A stretch of DNA of 64,000 nt from Ehretia macrophylla (GCA_037974665.1 CM075777.1:10563001-10627000), one strand, 5' to 3'. Shown: positions 22,761 to 34,491, numbered from the stretch's first letter. Notes: generated from the sequence alone by a model not told the origin. Program-made: numbers and translations.

Positions 22761-24102
22761 AAAGACAAGATTAAATGAGTTAAACAAACAAGAAAGAAAT
22801 GGATTTGTAATGAAACGCCCTTATCTATAAAAATTCTTAAATATTTTCGTATAAATATTTTTTTTTAAAAAGGTCCAAACAATATACATTTTAGTAAGTG
22901 AATTTGAGAGAAGATTTTAGTAGAAAAAATGTATAGCTTTCATGAGGTGGTGGATTAATCGGGTATCGATTTATTGTGATTAAAAATCTCAACTTAACTT
23001 ATGTCATCTTATTATGAATATTATTTAATCGTTAATTAATTTAAAACATGTATTAAAATTTTATATTACAGTACAAAATTGATAATTTTGTGATAGATCT
23101 AATATAATTCTATTTAGAAGCAAAAAAACATAAAGTATATCTCTTGCCATCATGAAGTTGTTTGGTACAGCTATACGAGAGGAAGAAATGTCAATCATTA
23201 ATGCTTAGCTTTTGTTTAATTTTAATGAAATATAAGATGAAAGATTAATTAGTCAAGTCCCCTTGTCCTCACTGGATTAAAACGAAATGTAAATGTTAAT
23301 GTAGATAAACTTTTTTATTTATTTAGTAAGAAATCAATGAATAGCAAACTAACTGAATGATTTACTCATAGCTCACTAGAGCCAAATATCTTTACACTCT
23401 TTTGGTTCTTTCCGGTCATTTAACGTCTTGTTTCAATTGTTAGGTCATCTCAACAAGCTCGTTATTTTCGTTTTTATATTAAAGAAGTAAATAGATGGTT
23501 CTTAATTTTTATTTTTTTAAATAAAAAAAATTATATTTTAATTTTACTTTAACAAGACTCTTTATTTTAGATTTTAAGGATCAAAATGAATATAAAGGCA
23601 AGTCTAGCTTCCCAAATTTAAAGAGGTAGTTAAAAAAAGAGGCTGTTGAAATTAACTTTTAATTTTAAATGATTTGAGAAATAAGTAGGTAATTTACTTT
23701 AAAACGTGTTTGGACTTCCATTTTTTTTCTTTTCTCTCTTTCTTTTTTTGTTTTTTGTTCAGCAACCCACATGAAATGGGTAACGCATGGCCCGTTTTAG
23801 ATTGTCCTATCCCATCATAATATAAAACGGATGAAAGCTGAGAAGAAATATTGACATGTATATAAAAAGTAGAACGAGTCATAAGGTCCAAGCCAACCAA
23901 ATCAAGTGGGTTCTTGTAGGGGACTTTAATGATATAATATCTCACAATGAGAAGACCGGCACAGTGCCCAAAGCTAATAAAAAATTATGGAGTTTAAAGC
24001 GTTCTTGGATGCAAATGAAAACAAAGAATTGATAGGGAATGATGTCACGCCCTAAGTTTAGATTTTTAAATTTATAAGTGTGATTATCTTTATACTCACA
24101 AT
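22761..24102. other. Intergenic, AT-rich, no gene recognised
   Basis: No coding signal or clear element borders. Repeated TTTATTTTAGATTTTAAGG and CAAGCTCGTTATTTT phrases near 23450-23650 suggest an old MITE, but termini could not be set. Confidence 0.4.
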
Positions 24103-24111
24103 ATCTACTTA

Positions 24112-24801
24112 GGGCAAAAACTATTTTAGTCCCTGAGGTTTGCTCTAAAGATCAAATTGGTCCCTTAGGTTTGCAAAAAGACCAAATTAGTCCCTCCAAT
24201 TAATTTTTATTAGTCAAATATTAATAGTCAAAGGGTTGACCGAGTTAAAAGACCATTATATCCTTAGGCAACATATATTATGAAAGAAAATTACGATAAA
24301 AGTTAAAATCAGTCTAAAAAAACATAATTCACAACATTTGTGCAGAAAAAAAAAACTAAAACTAAAAAATATCAATTCAAACATAAACAAATTAAATTCA
24401 ATAATATATCGTTAAAAAATAAACAATCATCATCGACATAATTAACAGTGAGGGTACCGCCCAGAAAAGAGAATGAATCATGATTGTTCATTTTTTAATG
24501 ATATATTACTAACTTTAATTTGTTTATGTTTGAACTGATATTTTTTAGTTTTTATTTTTTTTTCTTGCACAAATTATGTGAATTATATTTTTTTTTGACT
24601 GATTTAGACTTTTATTATAATTTTCTTTTATAATATATGTTGCCTAAGGATATAATGGTCTTTTAACTCAATCAACCATTTGACTATTAATATTTGGCTA
24701 ACAAAAATTAACTAGAGGGACCTTTTTGGTCTTTTTTACAAACTTGAGGGACTAATTTGGTCTTTAGAGTAAACCTCAGGGACTTAAATGGTTTTGACCC
24801 T
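24112..24801. mobile_element. Mutator-like foldback element: 690-bp near-perfect hairpin
   Basis: The whole element is one long inverted repeat. The left arm (from GGGCAAAAACTATTTTAGTC to about 24438) is mirrored by the right arm (about 24480 to GGTTTTGACCCT) around a loop of roughly 46 bases. The arms share CTGAGGTTTGCTCTAAAGA, AAGGATATAATGGTC-type and TAAACAAATTAAA-type blocks. The flanks ATCTACTTA (24103-24111) and ATCCACTTA (24802-24810) form a 9-bp duplication with one mismatch, typical of Mutator-like transposition. No transposase. Confidence 0.8.
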
Positions 24802-24810
24802 ATCCACTTA

Positions 24811-25794
24811 TAAACTACACAATTACGTTATCTCTCATTAATTTAGGATGTCACAAATGAAATTTGAAAACGCCTGGGTCGAAAACCTTCCTATAAGTGG
24901 ATCTAGATGATTCTCCTATTGTTCTTCATCTATCTAAGACTAATTCCAACAGATTCTTTATTTTATTTTTTACATGTAGGGAGTTTAGGTTTGTCTTTTT
25001 AACTTTAGAGACTCTTTATTCCAGTTTTATTTCATCAGCCTCCCTACTTTTAATTTATCTTTGTTTCAGGGACTCTCTATTTCAATTTCACTCCAACAGT
25101 TTCCATATTTTAGGGACTCCTTATTTTTTTTACTCTAATATATCTCTATTTTAGATCAAACACACCATTTTTATTTTTTTATTTACATTTTTTTAATGAT
25201 GACATACTATTTTAATTATTAATAATTATTTTCTATTATTGTTTATAATAAATAACTTTTTTCTTTTCATTGTCCATATTTTTTTTTTCATTTTCATTAA
25301 AAAAAACTTTTTAGTGATATATTAGAGTAAAAAAATTAAAATATTCGTATTTTAAAGGCTCTCTATTTTATAGGCTCTCTATTTTATTTTAATCTAATAT
25401 ATCTCTATTTTGATTATACACTATTTGATTTTTTTATTCTTTATTTTTTATTTGTTAATGATGACATTCTATTTTAATTTTTATTATCTTATTATATTTT
25501 CAATTAATATTATTTTTTATTTTATTTTTGTCACAATCGAAAAAGTCGGTCTCGATTCGACTAAAAAGTTGTCATTAAAATTTGAAATTCCTTAAAGATT
25601 ATAATAAGTTAAAAATAAAATTAATTTGATTTCACAGCTATAAAAAAAATCGTTCAAATTTTACACTTTTGGCTTTCTACATGTAAAGAGCCAAGTAAAA
25701 AAAAAAAAGAGACTCACAATTTTAGAGAGTCCCTCGTAGAGAAGCTGTTGGAGCATTATTAGAGCATTTGCCTCCCTAAAACGGCTAGGCTGTT
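24811..25794. other. Intergenic, T-rich; possible decayed MITE
   Basis: Repeated TTTAGGGACTC/CTCTATTTTAG phrases fill 24940-25760. CCAACAGATTCTTTATTTT near 24947 is mirrored by AGAAGCTGTTGGAGC near 25740, which suggests a TIR element of about 0.8 kb. No target duplication could be fixed. No gene. Confidence 0.35.
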
Positions 25795-26434
25795 GGAGCC
25801 AGCCTAACAACTATATTCCAGTTGAGAAGCCATTCAAATTCGAGCCCTATTGGGTAGACCACCAGGAGTGTGAAAATGAGGTTCGACTTAGCTGGCAAGG
25901 GGCAATTGAGGGATGCCGAATGAAGGTAACTGAGATTAAAAAATCCAGAGTTAGCAGAAATCTCAAGGCTTAGAGCAAAACAACTTTCAAGTGTGCATGA
26001 AAAGAGATCGACTTTCTGAAGAAGTATTTAACCATCCTTCAGAATCAGCCTTCAAATGACCATAATAGAAAGATGCTTCAGGAGATTACGGTTAAGATTG
26101 ACAAACTTTGGGAGCGCGAGGAAAAGTTTTGGGCTGCGAAATCTTGTGTTCAGTGGCTTAAATGTGGTGATGGGAATTCCGCTTTCTTCCATGCTTCGAC
26201 AGTGCAAAGACGATGCCGAAATAAAATATTGTAACTTCATGATGAAGATGGTCAATGGATATCTGATCTGGGAAACTTAAAATCTATGATTTAGGGACAC
26301 TTTCAAAATCTTTATACCTCAGTTGGACCAATAAATTTCACTACTATTCTCGATTTGATTCAACCGTGCATCACAACCAATATGAATCAGTGTCTGACCA
26401 TGCAAGTCATTGATGAAGAAATCAGAATTGTTAC
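25795..26434 (+). pseudogene. L1-type LINE ORF2, part 1 (upstream of the reverse transcriptase core)
   Basis: Broken frames give PFKFEPYWVDHQECENEVRL, KIDKLWEREEKFWAAKSCVQ, then WLKCGDGNSAFFHASTVQRR. This is the region between endonuclease and reverse transcriptase of plant L1-type LINEs (normally WLK.GD.NT.FFH). Several stops and shifts show it is dead. The frame enters the target GTTAC (26430-26434) of the Tat-type gypsy insertion and resumes at 36284. Excising that element gives a continuous IVTFSMGTLKAPGLDGF reading. Confidence 0.8.
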
Positions 26435-26898
26435 TGTCGAGGTCGGAAATCCTTGCAGTTGAACTTTTAGGTTGGCCTCCGAGCTGAACTTTTGGGTTGG
26501 CCTTTGAGTTGAATTTTCAGGTCGGCAACTGAATCTGCACAAGGAAAAGGAAGCAAAAGGCGGGGTGATGACCCGGATTTTTCCCTCGGGCATGCGAATG
26601 ATTAGTATGTCCGAGCTGGCAAGGTAGCTGAGAGCATTTAATGACGAGTTACCTCTAAAATGAAGGGAGTGGAGCTCTATTTATACTAAATTCAGGTCTG
26701 ACAGCATTTAATACGGTGCAGCTTTATGTCCCATCAGTGCTTTATGTCCCATCGGAACAGCTGGCACTGGGGTCGAGGTTTTTCGGGGTCGGGTCAGCAT
26801 CCAGGTTGGGCATTTAGCTGAATGCGCTGGGCTCGGCTCAGATTAGCCCGTCTCAGCTCGCCGTGGGTAACTCACCCCAGCTCGGGGACCCCTCGTCA
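26435..26898 (-). repeat. 3' LTR of the Tat-type element (464 bp)
   Basis: Starts TGTCGAGGTCGG and ends CCCCTCGTCA on the plus strand. On the minus strand AGTATAAATAGAGC (about 26676-26691) supplies a TATA box. Near the plus-strand start, a ~27-bp unit (TTGAACTTTTAGGTTGGCC type) is repeated three times. A short unit CTTTATGTCCCATC is repeated twice near 26723-26757. Confidence 0.93.
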
Positions 26899-26900
26899 AT

Positions 26901-26914
26901 TCCCCCCTCCCTCT
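26901..26914 (-). other. Polypurine tract of the Tat-type element
   Basis: On the minus strand AGAGGGAGGGGGGA lies two bases from the 3' LTR, where second-strand synthesis is primed. Its position beside the left LTR confirms the minus orientation. Confidence 0.85.
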
Positions 26915-27096
26915 AAGTCAAGATCGAATGGGTGAGATCTAGAATTGGAAATTTTTACCGAGCTGGAGGTGTCCGACCCTGACAGAGTAGGGATGGCCAC
27001 GTCAGCGGTGCATGCCCTTCAGATGGCTGACAAGTCACCTGGCAGTTTTGACAAGACGCGACGTTTGGGCTCCCCGAGGCAATTTTCAGAAGTGCC

Positions 27097-27104
27097 TATA
27101 AATA
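27097..27104 (+). promoter_or_regulatory. TATA box for the antisense gene
   Basis: GCCTATAAATAGGGCC gives a consensus TATAAATA on the plus strand, followed about 20-50 bases on by a CT-rich start region (TTCATTTCACACTTCGC). It lies outside the LTR and about 220 bases before the ATG at 27326, so the antisense gene appears to have its own promoter. Confidence 0.6.
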
Positions 27105-27325
27105 GGGCCTTGACATCTGAGATTCATTTCACACTTCGCTTTCAACTTTCAAGAGTTTTAGGTCGGGTACCAGAGTGGTCGGACGCATTCAGCTCGGAAA
27201 GAATCTTCTCGGGATTTTCAGCTCGAAGCCAGCTAGGTCGGGTCACATTCCGCAGTCAAGAGCAGTAGGTACGTCCCGACTCCCTTTAGTCATTCTTGTA
27301 CATTTATATTTAGTCTGTAGACAGG

Positions 27326-29658
27326 ATGGGGAGGTCGGAGTCGGAAGATTCCCAGGCGATGGAGGTGAGGTCCTATGGTGGGGATGAGAGTCCGTCGAGC
27401 TCGGAGTCTACCTCAAATAGAGACCAAGGTGGAAAGAGCACCAGTGCGTCTCTAGGATCAGCTCGGGAATCTGGGCCCGGGGAGAGCGATGATAATTGCC
27501 AAGTTATTGGGGTCAGACTGGCGCAAGAGGAGGCCGAGACGGATCCTTTGAGCGACCTGGGAGACTTGGAAGATAGGGAGGATGAGGAACCGCTAAATCA
27601 AGTGGAGGGCATCGAGATGCCACAAGAGTACGTAGCTAGAGTTTCTGCCGCCGAGCCGATCGAAGCAATCCCAGTTAGTGCTGTTCGACCTCGGAGCTCG
27701 GCCACAGCCAGCGCTTCTTCAACTCGGGGGAAGAGGATTGAGCAGTTGTTCGCCTGTTGCAAGCGTGAGTGCCATTCCATGGTGCAAATGGCCAACGCCA
27801 GGCTGAGGAACTGGTCAGTGGATCGTCATCACAAGCTGAAGGTTCCAGGTCGGCACGAATCGGCTTGCTATCCTCCGACCGACCACTTCACCATATACGA
27901 TCTTGCATTCGATGTCATCCAGCTCCCTCTCCCCGGTTTTGTTGTCAACATCTTGAACTATTTCGAGCTCAGCCCAGATCAGATGTCACCGAATGGTTGG
28001 GCCGTGATGGTGGCCTTCTATGTGTTCTGCCTTGAGAAGAAAGTGGAGCCGACCTTGCGCAGGTTCAGGCATTTCTTTGTGTGCAAACCCAACCCAAAGC
28101 AGCCAGGGTGGTTCCACTTCGCAGCTCGGGTCGGCAACTCCATATTCACCAAGTGGCACTCTTCTAACAAGGGCTGGTATAATGACTATTATTGGGTGGA
28201 GCCGGCTGTGAACTCTAGGTGCAGGTTGGACTGGATTCCAAGTTTGAGAAAGACTGTCAATGATGACCCCAAGCTCTCAGAGGAGGAACTTGAGGAAGTC
28301 ACGGTGCTCAGGCCCGCGCTCGGGATGCTGATAGATATTGACAGCGTGCTCAAATGGAAGCGGATCTAGGATTCCAAACTGTTTGGTATAGAACCCGACC
28401 TCTCGAGGGATCACCCCAACTTGCTTCCCGAGCCCGAATGGGACGCGGGGTCCAGCTCAGAAGAGGGTCAGTTTGCAGGATCGGCGCTCGACCTCCCAAT
28501 TGTCCTGTCTGTTAGTCTTTTTAGGTTGGCCTTCGGCTCTTTTTCATTTCTTTCCTCTAACTTTTGCAGGCATGGCGGATATAAGAAAACTCGTGTATGC
28601 CCAGGTGAAAAAGAAGAATGAAGCCAGCGGCGAGGCTTCAGCTCGGTCTGGTTTGGGAAGTGCTGCTCAGGGTCAGAGGCAGCGGCCCAACGGCCAAGTG
28701 CGGGAGGTCGGCTCCGAAGTCTCCTCCAAGGGGGCTTCGGGGTCCCCCTTGCCCAAGAGATCGAGCTCGGGAATGGCGATCCCGGAGCGCTCAACATCCC
28801 GACCTAAGAGTAGAAAACGGCCTCGGGCCGAATACTCCGGGAAAGGCAAGGCCGCGGAGGTGAGCCCTCAGAGCAAGGACCTCATGGAGGCGACCAAGGT
28901 GGCCCACGACCCCAAGCTGGCGACGATCCCAGCAGAGCAACTCTCGCTCGACTTGAGGACGGCCATAGTCACGGTGAGTCTTATCCAACTTCTGGTAAGG
29001 TTATTTTTTAACTCAGCTGATCGTTTTGCTTTATTCTAAACAGGCCGAGTCCCACATCCTTTCGGCTCTTAGCTTTCTTGTCAGGGCCCAGACTCATTGC
29101 ATCGAGCTCGAGCAGCGATACATGGATGCCCGGGCCGAGCTCGAGACTTTGAGGGAGGAGGCCGCCCAGAGGCGCAAGGCGGACACGACGAAGATCGACC
29201 GTCTAAAGAAGGAGCTTGATGCGGAAAAGTCCCGGCGCGAAGCCGCGGCCAAGGACGTCGAGCGCTATAAGCTGGAGAAGCGTGAGGCCGAGACGAAGCT
29301 TCGAGATCTGGTGGACCGGGTTGGCATCGAAGGAGAGAAGGCAGTGGAAGCCTTCAAGTCTAGTAATGCGGTCGTGGACTGGTTGGCCACGGAAGGCAGG
29401 GCCATGGCCGAGTATGCCGAGATGGAATTCTACTTCCGGGGTCAAGTCGCAGCTCAGGAGAGAGCGAAGACCTTTTTTCATGCCACCAAGAATGACTATA
29501 TTGAAATCTTGGAGGCTCCGCCACCAGAGTTCTGGGAGATTCCTAAGCTTCCGGCCGACCTGACGTCTCAGGCTAAAGAGGTGATGAAATTTGTCCAAGA
29601 AGGTATGGGCCAGGTCGGGGACGAAGCTGATGCAACCAACGCCGCTCCTCCAAAATAG
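27326..29658 (+). pseudogene. Three-exon antisense gene of the gypsy element: transposon-associated domain plus coiled coil
   Basis: The gene runs opposite to gag-pol. Inferred exons are 27326-28466, 28570-28973 and 29044-29658, with GT-AG introns of 103 and 70 bases and matching phases, giving about 719 codons. Residues about 170-290 (FTIYDLAFDVIQLPLPGFVV, MSPNGWAVMVAFYVFCLEKK, KGWYNDYYWVEPAVN) resemble the domain annotated in plants as 'putative gypsy-type transposon' (Pfam PF04195 by my recognition). Exon 2 is basic and Ser-rich. Exon 3 is a long Glu/Lys/Arg coiled coil (about ELEQRYMDARAELETLREEA onward). One in-frame TAG at 28367-28369 follows KWKRI; a CAG-to-TAG change would explain it, since reading stays open beyond. 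Such antisense frames are known from Tat-lineage elements, but their function is not established. The start Met is the first in frame after the TATA box. Confidence 0.72.
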
Positions 29659-30551
29659 ATTTTTGTAAATAAGCCCAGGGAGGGCTTTGTAATTTTGCCC
29701 AGGTTGGGCTCATTGTAATTGTTTTGTTTTTAATTCTAATGGAATTATTATTTTGCGTTTTATTCGAATTCGTACTTGTGTACTTTTCCCTTCACAAATT
29801 TTTCTTAAGTAAGTGGGGTTGGGCCAATGTAATGGACCATTCACTTAAGTAAAAAGAACCGAGTTGGACGCAATTAATGGATTATCATCCTAATCCGAGC
29901 TGGTTAACCAGGCAACTTTATAATCGTCGCCAACCTGGACTCGTCAGTCCGATTTAAAATTGGTCAAACTAATGTTGACGAATGTTGAGTTCGAGTTTAG
30001 ACCCAAACTAAATATACCGACCTGAAGCCGGATTACTCCGAGTTGGATCTTAATCCGAACTGGCAAAGCCAATCAAATAGTTATTGATTATACCCGAGCT
30101 GGAACCTAGTCCGAACTGGTTTACTTAAATCATTAGCTCGTAATTAAGCGTGGCCATCGCGTTAATCCGAGTTGGTAGTAGCTAAGTAGCTGAGGTGCTT
30201 GGGCTTGGGTTGGGCTTCGCACTAGTTTACAAAATGCATTGCATTGAGTTTGTACATGGAGTACTCGGGCTCGGGGGCCAATTACAGATAATGTTTTGGC
30301 TCGGGGCCTTAACAAATATTTCGGCTTGGTTCCCCAACAAGAGATTTCAGCTCGGTGACTGTTAAAAGATTTCGGCTCGGGGGCCGTAACAAGAGATTTC
30401 AGCTCAGAGCTGTTACAAAATGTTTCGGCTTGGGGCCGTTACAAAATATTTCAGCTCGGGGACTTTAGACAAAATACCGCTTCAGGTGTTCTGAGTGCCA
30501 TGCATTCTTCAATAGTTTCCCGTTCTTATCGCGGAGGTAGAAGGTCCTAGG
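29659..30551. repeat. Non-coding spacer with tandem repeats in the gypsy element
   Basis: This fills the space between the antisense gene and the end of integrase. At 29850-30180 phrases such as TAATCCGAACTGG and CCGAGTTGG recur at irregular spacing. At about 30293-30468 a ~30-bp unit (ATTTCGGCTCGGGGCCGTTA type) is repeated about six times with changes. Spacer tandem repeats are common in Tat-lineage elements. The 3' end of the antisense transcript probably lies here, near 29700-29760. Confidence 0.65.
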
Positions 30552-31826
30552 TCAGACTTCTTTCACGACTTCATACGGTCCCTCCCAGGTTGGGGAGAGC
30601 TTGTTACCCGAGCGCGGCAAAAAGATGGCCTTTCTGAGTACGAGGTCGCCCACCTTAATAGGCTTAGGCTTGACCTGTTTGGCAAAGGCTCTTTGCATGG
30701 CAGCTTTGCTGGCCAGCATTCTAATTTGAGCTTTAGCTCGGAGCTCTTCAGCGAGGTCGAGCTCTTCACAGATCTGTGCTCCATTTATTTTTGGATCATG
30801 GAAGAGGGTTCTACTGGTCGGGGACCCGATCTCCACTGGTAGTACCGCTTGAGTACCGAAGGTCAGCTCGAAGGGCGATTCTCCTGTTGCTGAACTGGTA
30901 GTGGTTTGCTGAGCCCATAACACTTCGAGAAGAATCGATGCCCACTGGCCATCTACTTCTTCCAGCTTGGTTTTCAGGCCTTGCAAAATGATTTGGTTAG
31001 TCCTTTCAACTTGGCCATTACTTTGAAGATGGGCAATAGATGAGAATCTAAGGTCGATCCCAATATCAGCACATTTGCCTCAAAAGTATGCATTGTTGAA
31101 TTGCTTACCGTGGTCAGTAATGATGACCTTCGGCACCCCGAACTGGCAAACGATCTTTTTCCACACAAAATCCCAAGCTGCCTTTTCTGTTATTCTAGCA
31201 ACACATTCAGCCTCAGGCCATTTGGTGAAATAGTCTACTGCTACAAAGACGTGCTTCTTTTGGCCAACACTGGTTGGCAGTGGGCCGATGATATTTAGAC
31301 CCCACTGATAAAAGGGCCATGGACTTATCATCACCGTGAGGTCTATCGCAGGCTTCTTTTGTACGTTGGCGAACCTTTGGCAGGTGTCGCACTTTTTTAC
31401 ATACTCTTTAGCATCTTGTTCCAAGGTTGGCTAGAAATAGCATTGACTTAACGCCTTTCGAGCCAGAGCTTTGCCTCCCAAGTGGTTTCCACATACCCCT
31501 TTGTGGATCTCCCGGAGTACATAGTTTTCCTCATCGGGTCCAACACATTTTAAGAGAGGCCAAGTGCAGGCTCTCTTATAGAGTTTCCCGGCAATTATGA
31601 CAAACCTTGAGGCCTGTTTCATGAGTTTCTGAGCTGCTTTTTCATCCTTTGGGGTCATACCCCCCTCCAAGTAGTCCACGATTGGTTTGGTCCAATCTGG
31701 GCTTAAATTGAGCACGACTACGGCTTGTACCCCAAACTGAATACTCAGTTCGGATATTTCTTCCACATGGACCAAGGTAGGTCGACTCTCGCCCAAGGCC
31801 AACCTGGACAAGACATCAGCCTTCAT
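30552..31826 (-). pseudogene. Integrase region of the Tat-type element, degenerate
   Basis: Three broken frames on the minus strand. The first (31826-31431) ends in the zinc-binding region IHKGVCGNHLGG, continued by KKCDTCQRF in the next frame (31424-31080). The core has WGLNIIGPLP, ITDHGKQFNN and SNGQVERTN. The usual Ty3/gypsy catalytic triad is Asp, Asp, Glu; here the first Asp is Asn while the Asp of ITDHG and the Glu of QVERTN remain. The last frame (30986-30552) ends with the C-terminal WEGPYEVVKEV motif. Two stops separate the frames, so no intact integrase can be made. Confidence 0.85.
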
Positions 31827-31844
31827 ATTCTCTTCTCTCAGAAT

Positions 31845-32213
31845 TTACTGTATCGTGAACATTTTCAGCCCTGAGGTCAAATCCTTGACTCTGTTAAGGT
31901 AGGCCAGTATAGTACTGTCCTTGGCTTCGAACTCTCCCGATATCTGATTAGAAACCAATTGAGAGTCGGTGCTCAGGTCGACTGTCTGTGCACCGAGCTG
32001 AGCTGCAATTTTCAGCCCCGCAATCACTGCTTTATACTCTGCTTCATTGTTGGAAACCGAAAAGGTGAACTTGAGGGAGTATTGGTGCTCATGCCGAGTC
32101 GGGTCGAGGATGACCACCCCAATTCCGCTACCAAACTTCCCTAAGGCCCCATCTATACGGACCTTCCACACGTCCTCCGGGTCATGCTCGGCTCGGCTAG
32201 TGCATTCCACCAC
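31845..32213 (-). pseudogene. Second, archaeal-type RNase H of the Tat-type element
   Basis: The 122-codon frame carries VWKVRIDGALGKFGSGIGVV, SNNEAEYKAVIAGLKIAAQL and TDSQLVSNQISGEF. This is the Asp/Glu/Asp pattern of the additional RNase H found after the usual Ty3/gypsy RNase H in plant Tat-lineage elements. It lies between the reverse-transcriptase RNase H (32294-33001) and integrase, as expected. This domain looks less damaged than its neighbours. Confidence 0.82.
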
Positions 32214-32293
32214 AAAGTCCGCAATGGCTTGGGCTTTGATGGCTGTTCTAGGCTGGTAGGTGATGTCAAATTGACTCAGCTCAACTGCCCATT

Positions 32294-33691
32294 TCAGCAG
32301 CTTGCCCGACCCTTCGGCTTGTGCACGATGGACTTGAGTGGGGCATCCGTCATGACCTTAATCGAATGAGCGTCAAAGTATGGCTTCAACTTTCTTGCTG
32401 CTGTGATGAGCGCGGGGGCGAGTTTTTCCAAGGAGGAGTACCTCACCTCGGCCCCTTGAAAGGTTTTGCTGACATAGTAAACCGGCTTCTGTTCCTTCCC
32501 TTCTTCTCGGACTAGTGCTGCTACCACTGCTGTCCCCAAGCATGCTAGGTATAGTACCAGCTCCTCATCCACCTCGGGTCGGGATAGCAAGGGTGGCGAA
32601 GCTAAGTACCTTTTCAGCTCTTGGAAGGCGTTCTGGCATTCTCTAGTCCATTCAAAGTTCTTAGGATTCCTCAATATCTTGAACAAGGGTACACACTTGT
32701 CCGCCGACCTAGACATGAATCTGTTCAGCGTCGCGACCCTGCCTGCTAACACTGGATGTCTTTTTACGCAGGTCCGTGGTGCCAGGTCGAGTATCGCCTG
32801 AACCTTCTCCGGGTTGGCTTCTATCCCACGGGCTGTGACCATGAAGCCCAGAAACTTTCCTGCCTTGACGCCAAATGCGCATTTTTCCAGGTTCAGCTTT
32901 ATCCCGAAGTGCTCCATTACGGCGAAGGCTTCAGCCAGGTCGGCTTCATGGTCTTCCGCCCTTCTTCTCTTGACCAACATGTCATCTACATAGATCTCCA
33001 TATTTAGGCCAATCTAATTTTTGAAAACCTTGTTTACCATTCGAGTGTAGGTAGCTCCTGCATTCTTGAGACCAAAAGGCATGACCTCATAGTAGTAAAG
33101 ACTTTTATCGGTGGTAAAGGCAGTCTTCTCTTTGTCTCCAAGTGCCATCTTAATCTGGTTATAGCCTTTGAAGGCGTCCATGAAAGAGAGTAGCTCGAGC
33201 CCGGAGATGGCATCCACCATCTGATCAATCCGAGGTAAGGGAAAGCAGTCCTTGGGGCAGGCTTTGTTGAGGTAGGTGAAGTCAATATACAGTCTTCATC
33301 CACCTGAGGACTTGGTCACCAGGACCACGTTGGATAACCAGGTTGGGTACGAGATTTCCTTTATGTGGCCGGCGTCTACCAATTTGTCCACCTTTTCTGC
33401 TATGATTTGTTGCTTATCATAATGGAAGTGCCTGCGCTTCTGCTTCACCGGATGGTGATTCGGGTCGGCATTTAGGTGATGCTCAATCACTCCTGGATCT
33501 ATACCTGTCATGTCAGAGGCAGACCATGCAAATATGTGTTCATTTTTCAATAGAAATTGGCTTATACCTTTCTTGAGGTCATCAGAGAGTTCACTTCCGA
33601 TCTTTGCTTTCTTTGTTTCATCGGAGAGTTCCACCTTTTGAAGGTTTTCAGCTGGGCTTCCTCTCTTAGCATCCCTCTTCTCTTCAGGCAA
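32294..33691 (-). pseudogene. Reverse transcriptase and RNase H of the Tat-type element, interrupted
   Basis: Frames 33691-33296, 33220-33014 and 33001-32294 together show the reverse-transcriptase motifs PTWLSNVVLVTKSSGG, FPLPRIDQMVDAISG, FMDAFKGYNQIKMA, FTTDKSLYYYEVMPFGLKNA and the catalytic YVDDM. They are followed by the Ty3-type RNase H (YYVSKTFQGAEVRYSSLEK). One interruption is TGA directly after SSGG, where Trp is expected (TGG-to-TGA). Another is a stop between VFKN and IGLNMEIYVDD. Confidence 0.88.
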
Positions 33692-33700
33692 ATCTGGTCC

Positions 33701-34491
33701 CTAACCAACTTGATATTTGGGTCGGAAGGAGTTTTCATAACACTCCTGGGCTGAGAGCTGGGCTCTGCGGATGGTGGCTGTGCCGGTCAGGGTCGAGAAT
33801 TTTAGGACCTGGTGGTAGGTAGAAGGGACAGCCCTGAAATGGTTGAGTGCCACTCGACCTAAAATCCCGTTGTAAGTAGAGTTGCAATCCATCACAATGA
33901 AGTTGACTTGCATTGAAACCCGCTTATCTCCGTCTTCTGGTTTCAGCGGAAGGTTGATGACCCCTTCGGCTCGGTGGGCATGCTCGATAAATCCAGCAAG
34001 GTGCCCCTCAATGGTTTAAGCCGGCTTCTATCAAATCCCATTTGCTCAAACGCCTTCAAGAATAAGACTTCTGCCGAGCTCCCTGTGTCTACCATCAACC
34101 TCTTCACGGTGAAGTTGGCTATTTCGGCGCTCATCACCAGTGGGTTGTCATGGGGCAATATCACACTTTCCAAATCCTCTGAGAAAAAAATGAGCTCCTC
34201 CAACTCCGGGGCCGGACCCCGCGCCGACCCATACTCTCTTCCGGCTTGAACATAACCCTTCCTGCCAGCCGAGGTCTCTCCGCCCGATGCCAATCCTCTG
34301 GCGATAGTCTCGATCACAACTAGACGTCTGCCCCCGACTTGGCGTTTGGGTAGACTTCTCTCCCTGTCCCTATGATCTTGACTCTGGGTCGGCTGATTAT
34401 CTACGTACCTCCGGAGGTGATCTCGGGCTATCAGTGCTTCGATCTCCTGTCTCAAGTCTTTGTACTCCTCGGTGGTATGGCCGTAATCCAT
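33701..34491 (-). pseudogene. Gag C-terminal part and aspartic protease of the Tat-type element
   Basis: The frame 34491-33943 starts inside the zinc knuckle (KYCRYHMDYGHTTEEY; the final Cys of the usual knuckle is Tyr). It goes on to the protease motif MVDTGSSAEVLFLKAF. A frame break near 33930 follows, and the second protease motif YNGILGRVALNHF is in the frame 33913-33701. The knuckle change and the break make it non-functional. Confidence 0.8.

Noticed and set aside
27326..28369. Reading the 'putative gypsy-type transposon' domain as an active transposase
   Set aside because: The family name is historical; no catalytic motif is visible and the gene belongs to a retrotransposon.
28468..29598. 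Open frames of 109 and 131 codons on the minus strand
   Set aside because: They are shadows of the GC-rich exons of the plus-strand antisense gene and carry no recognisable domain.
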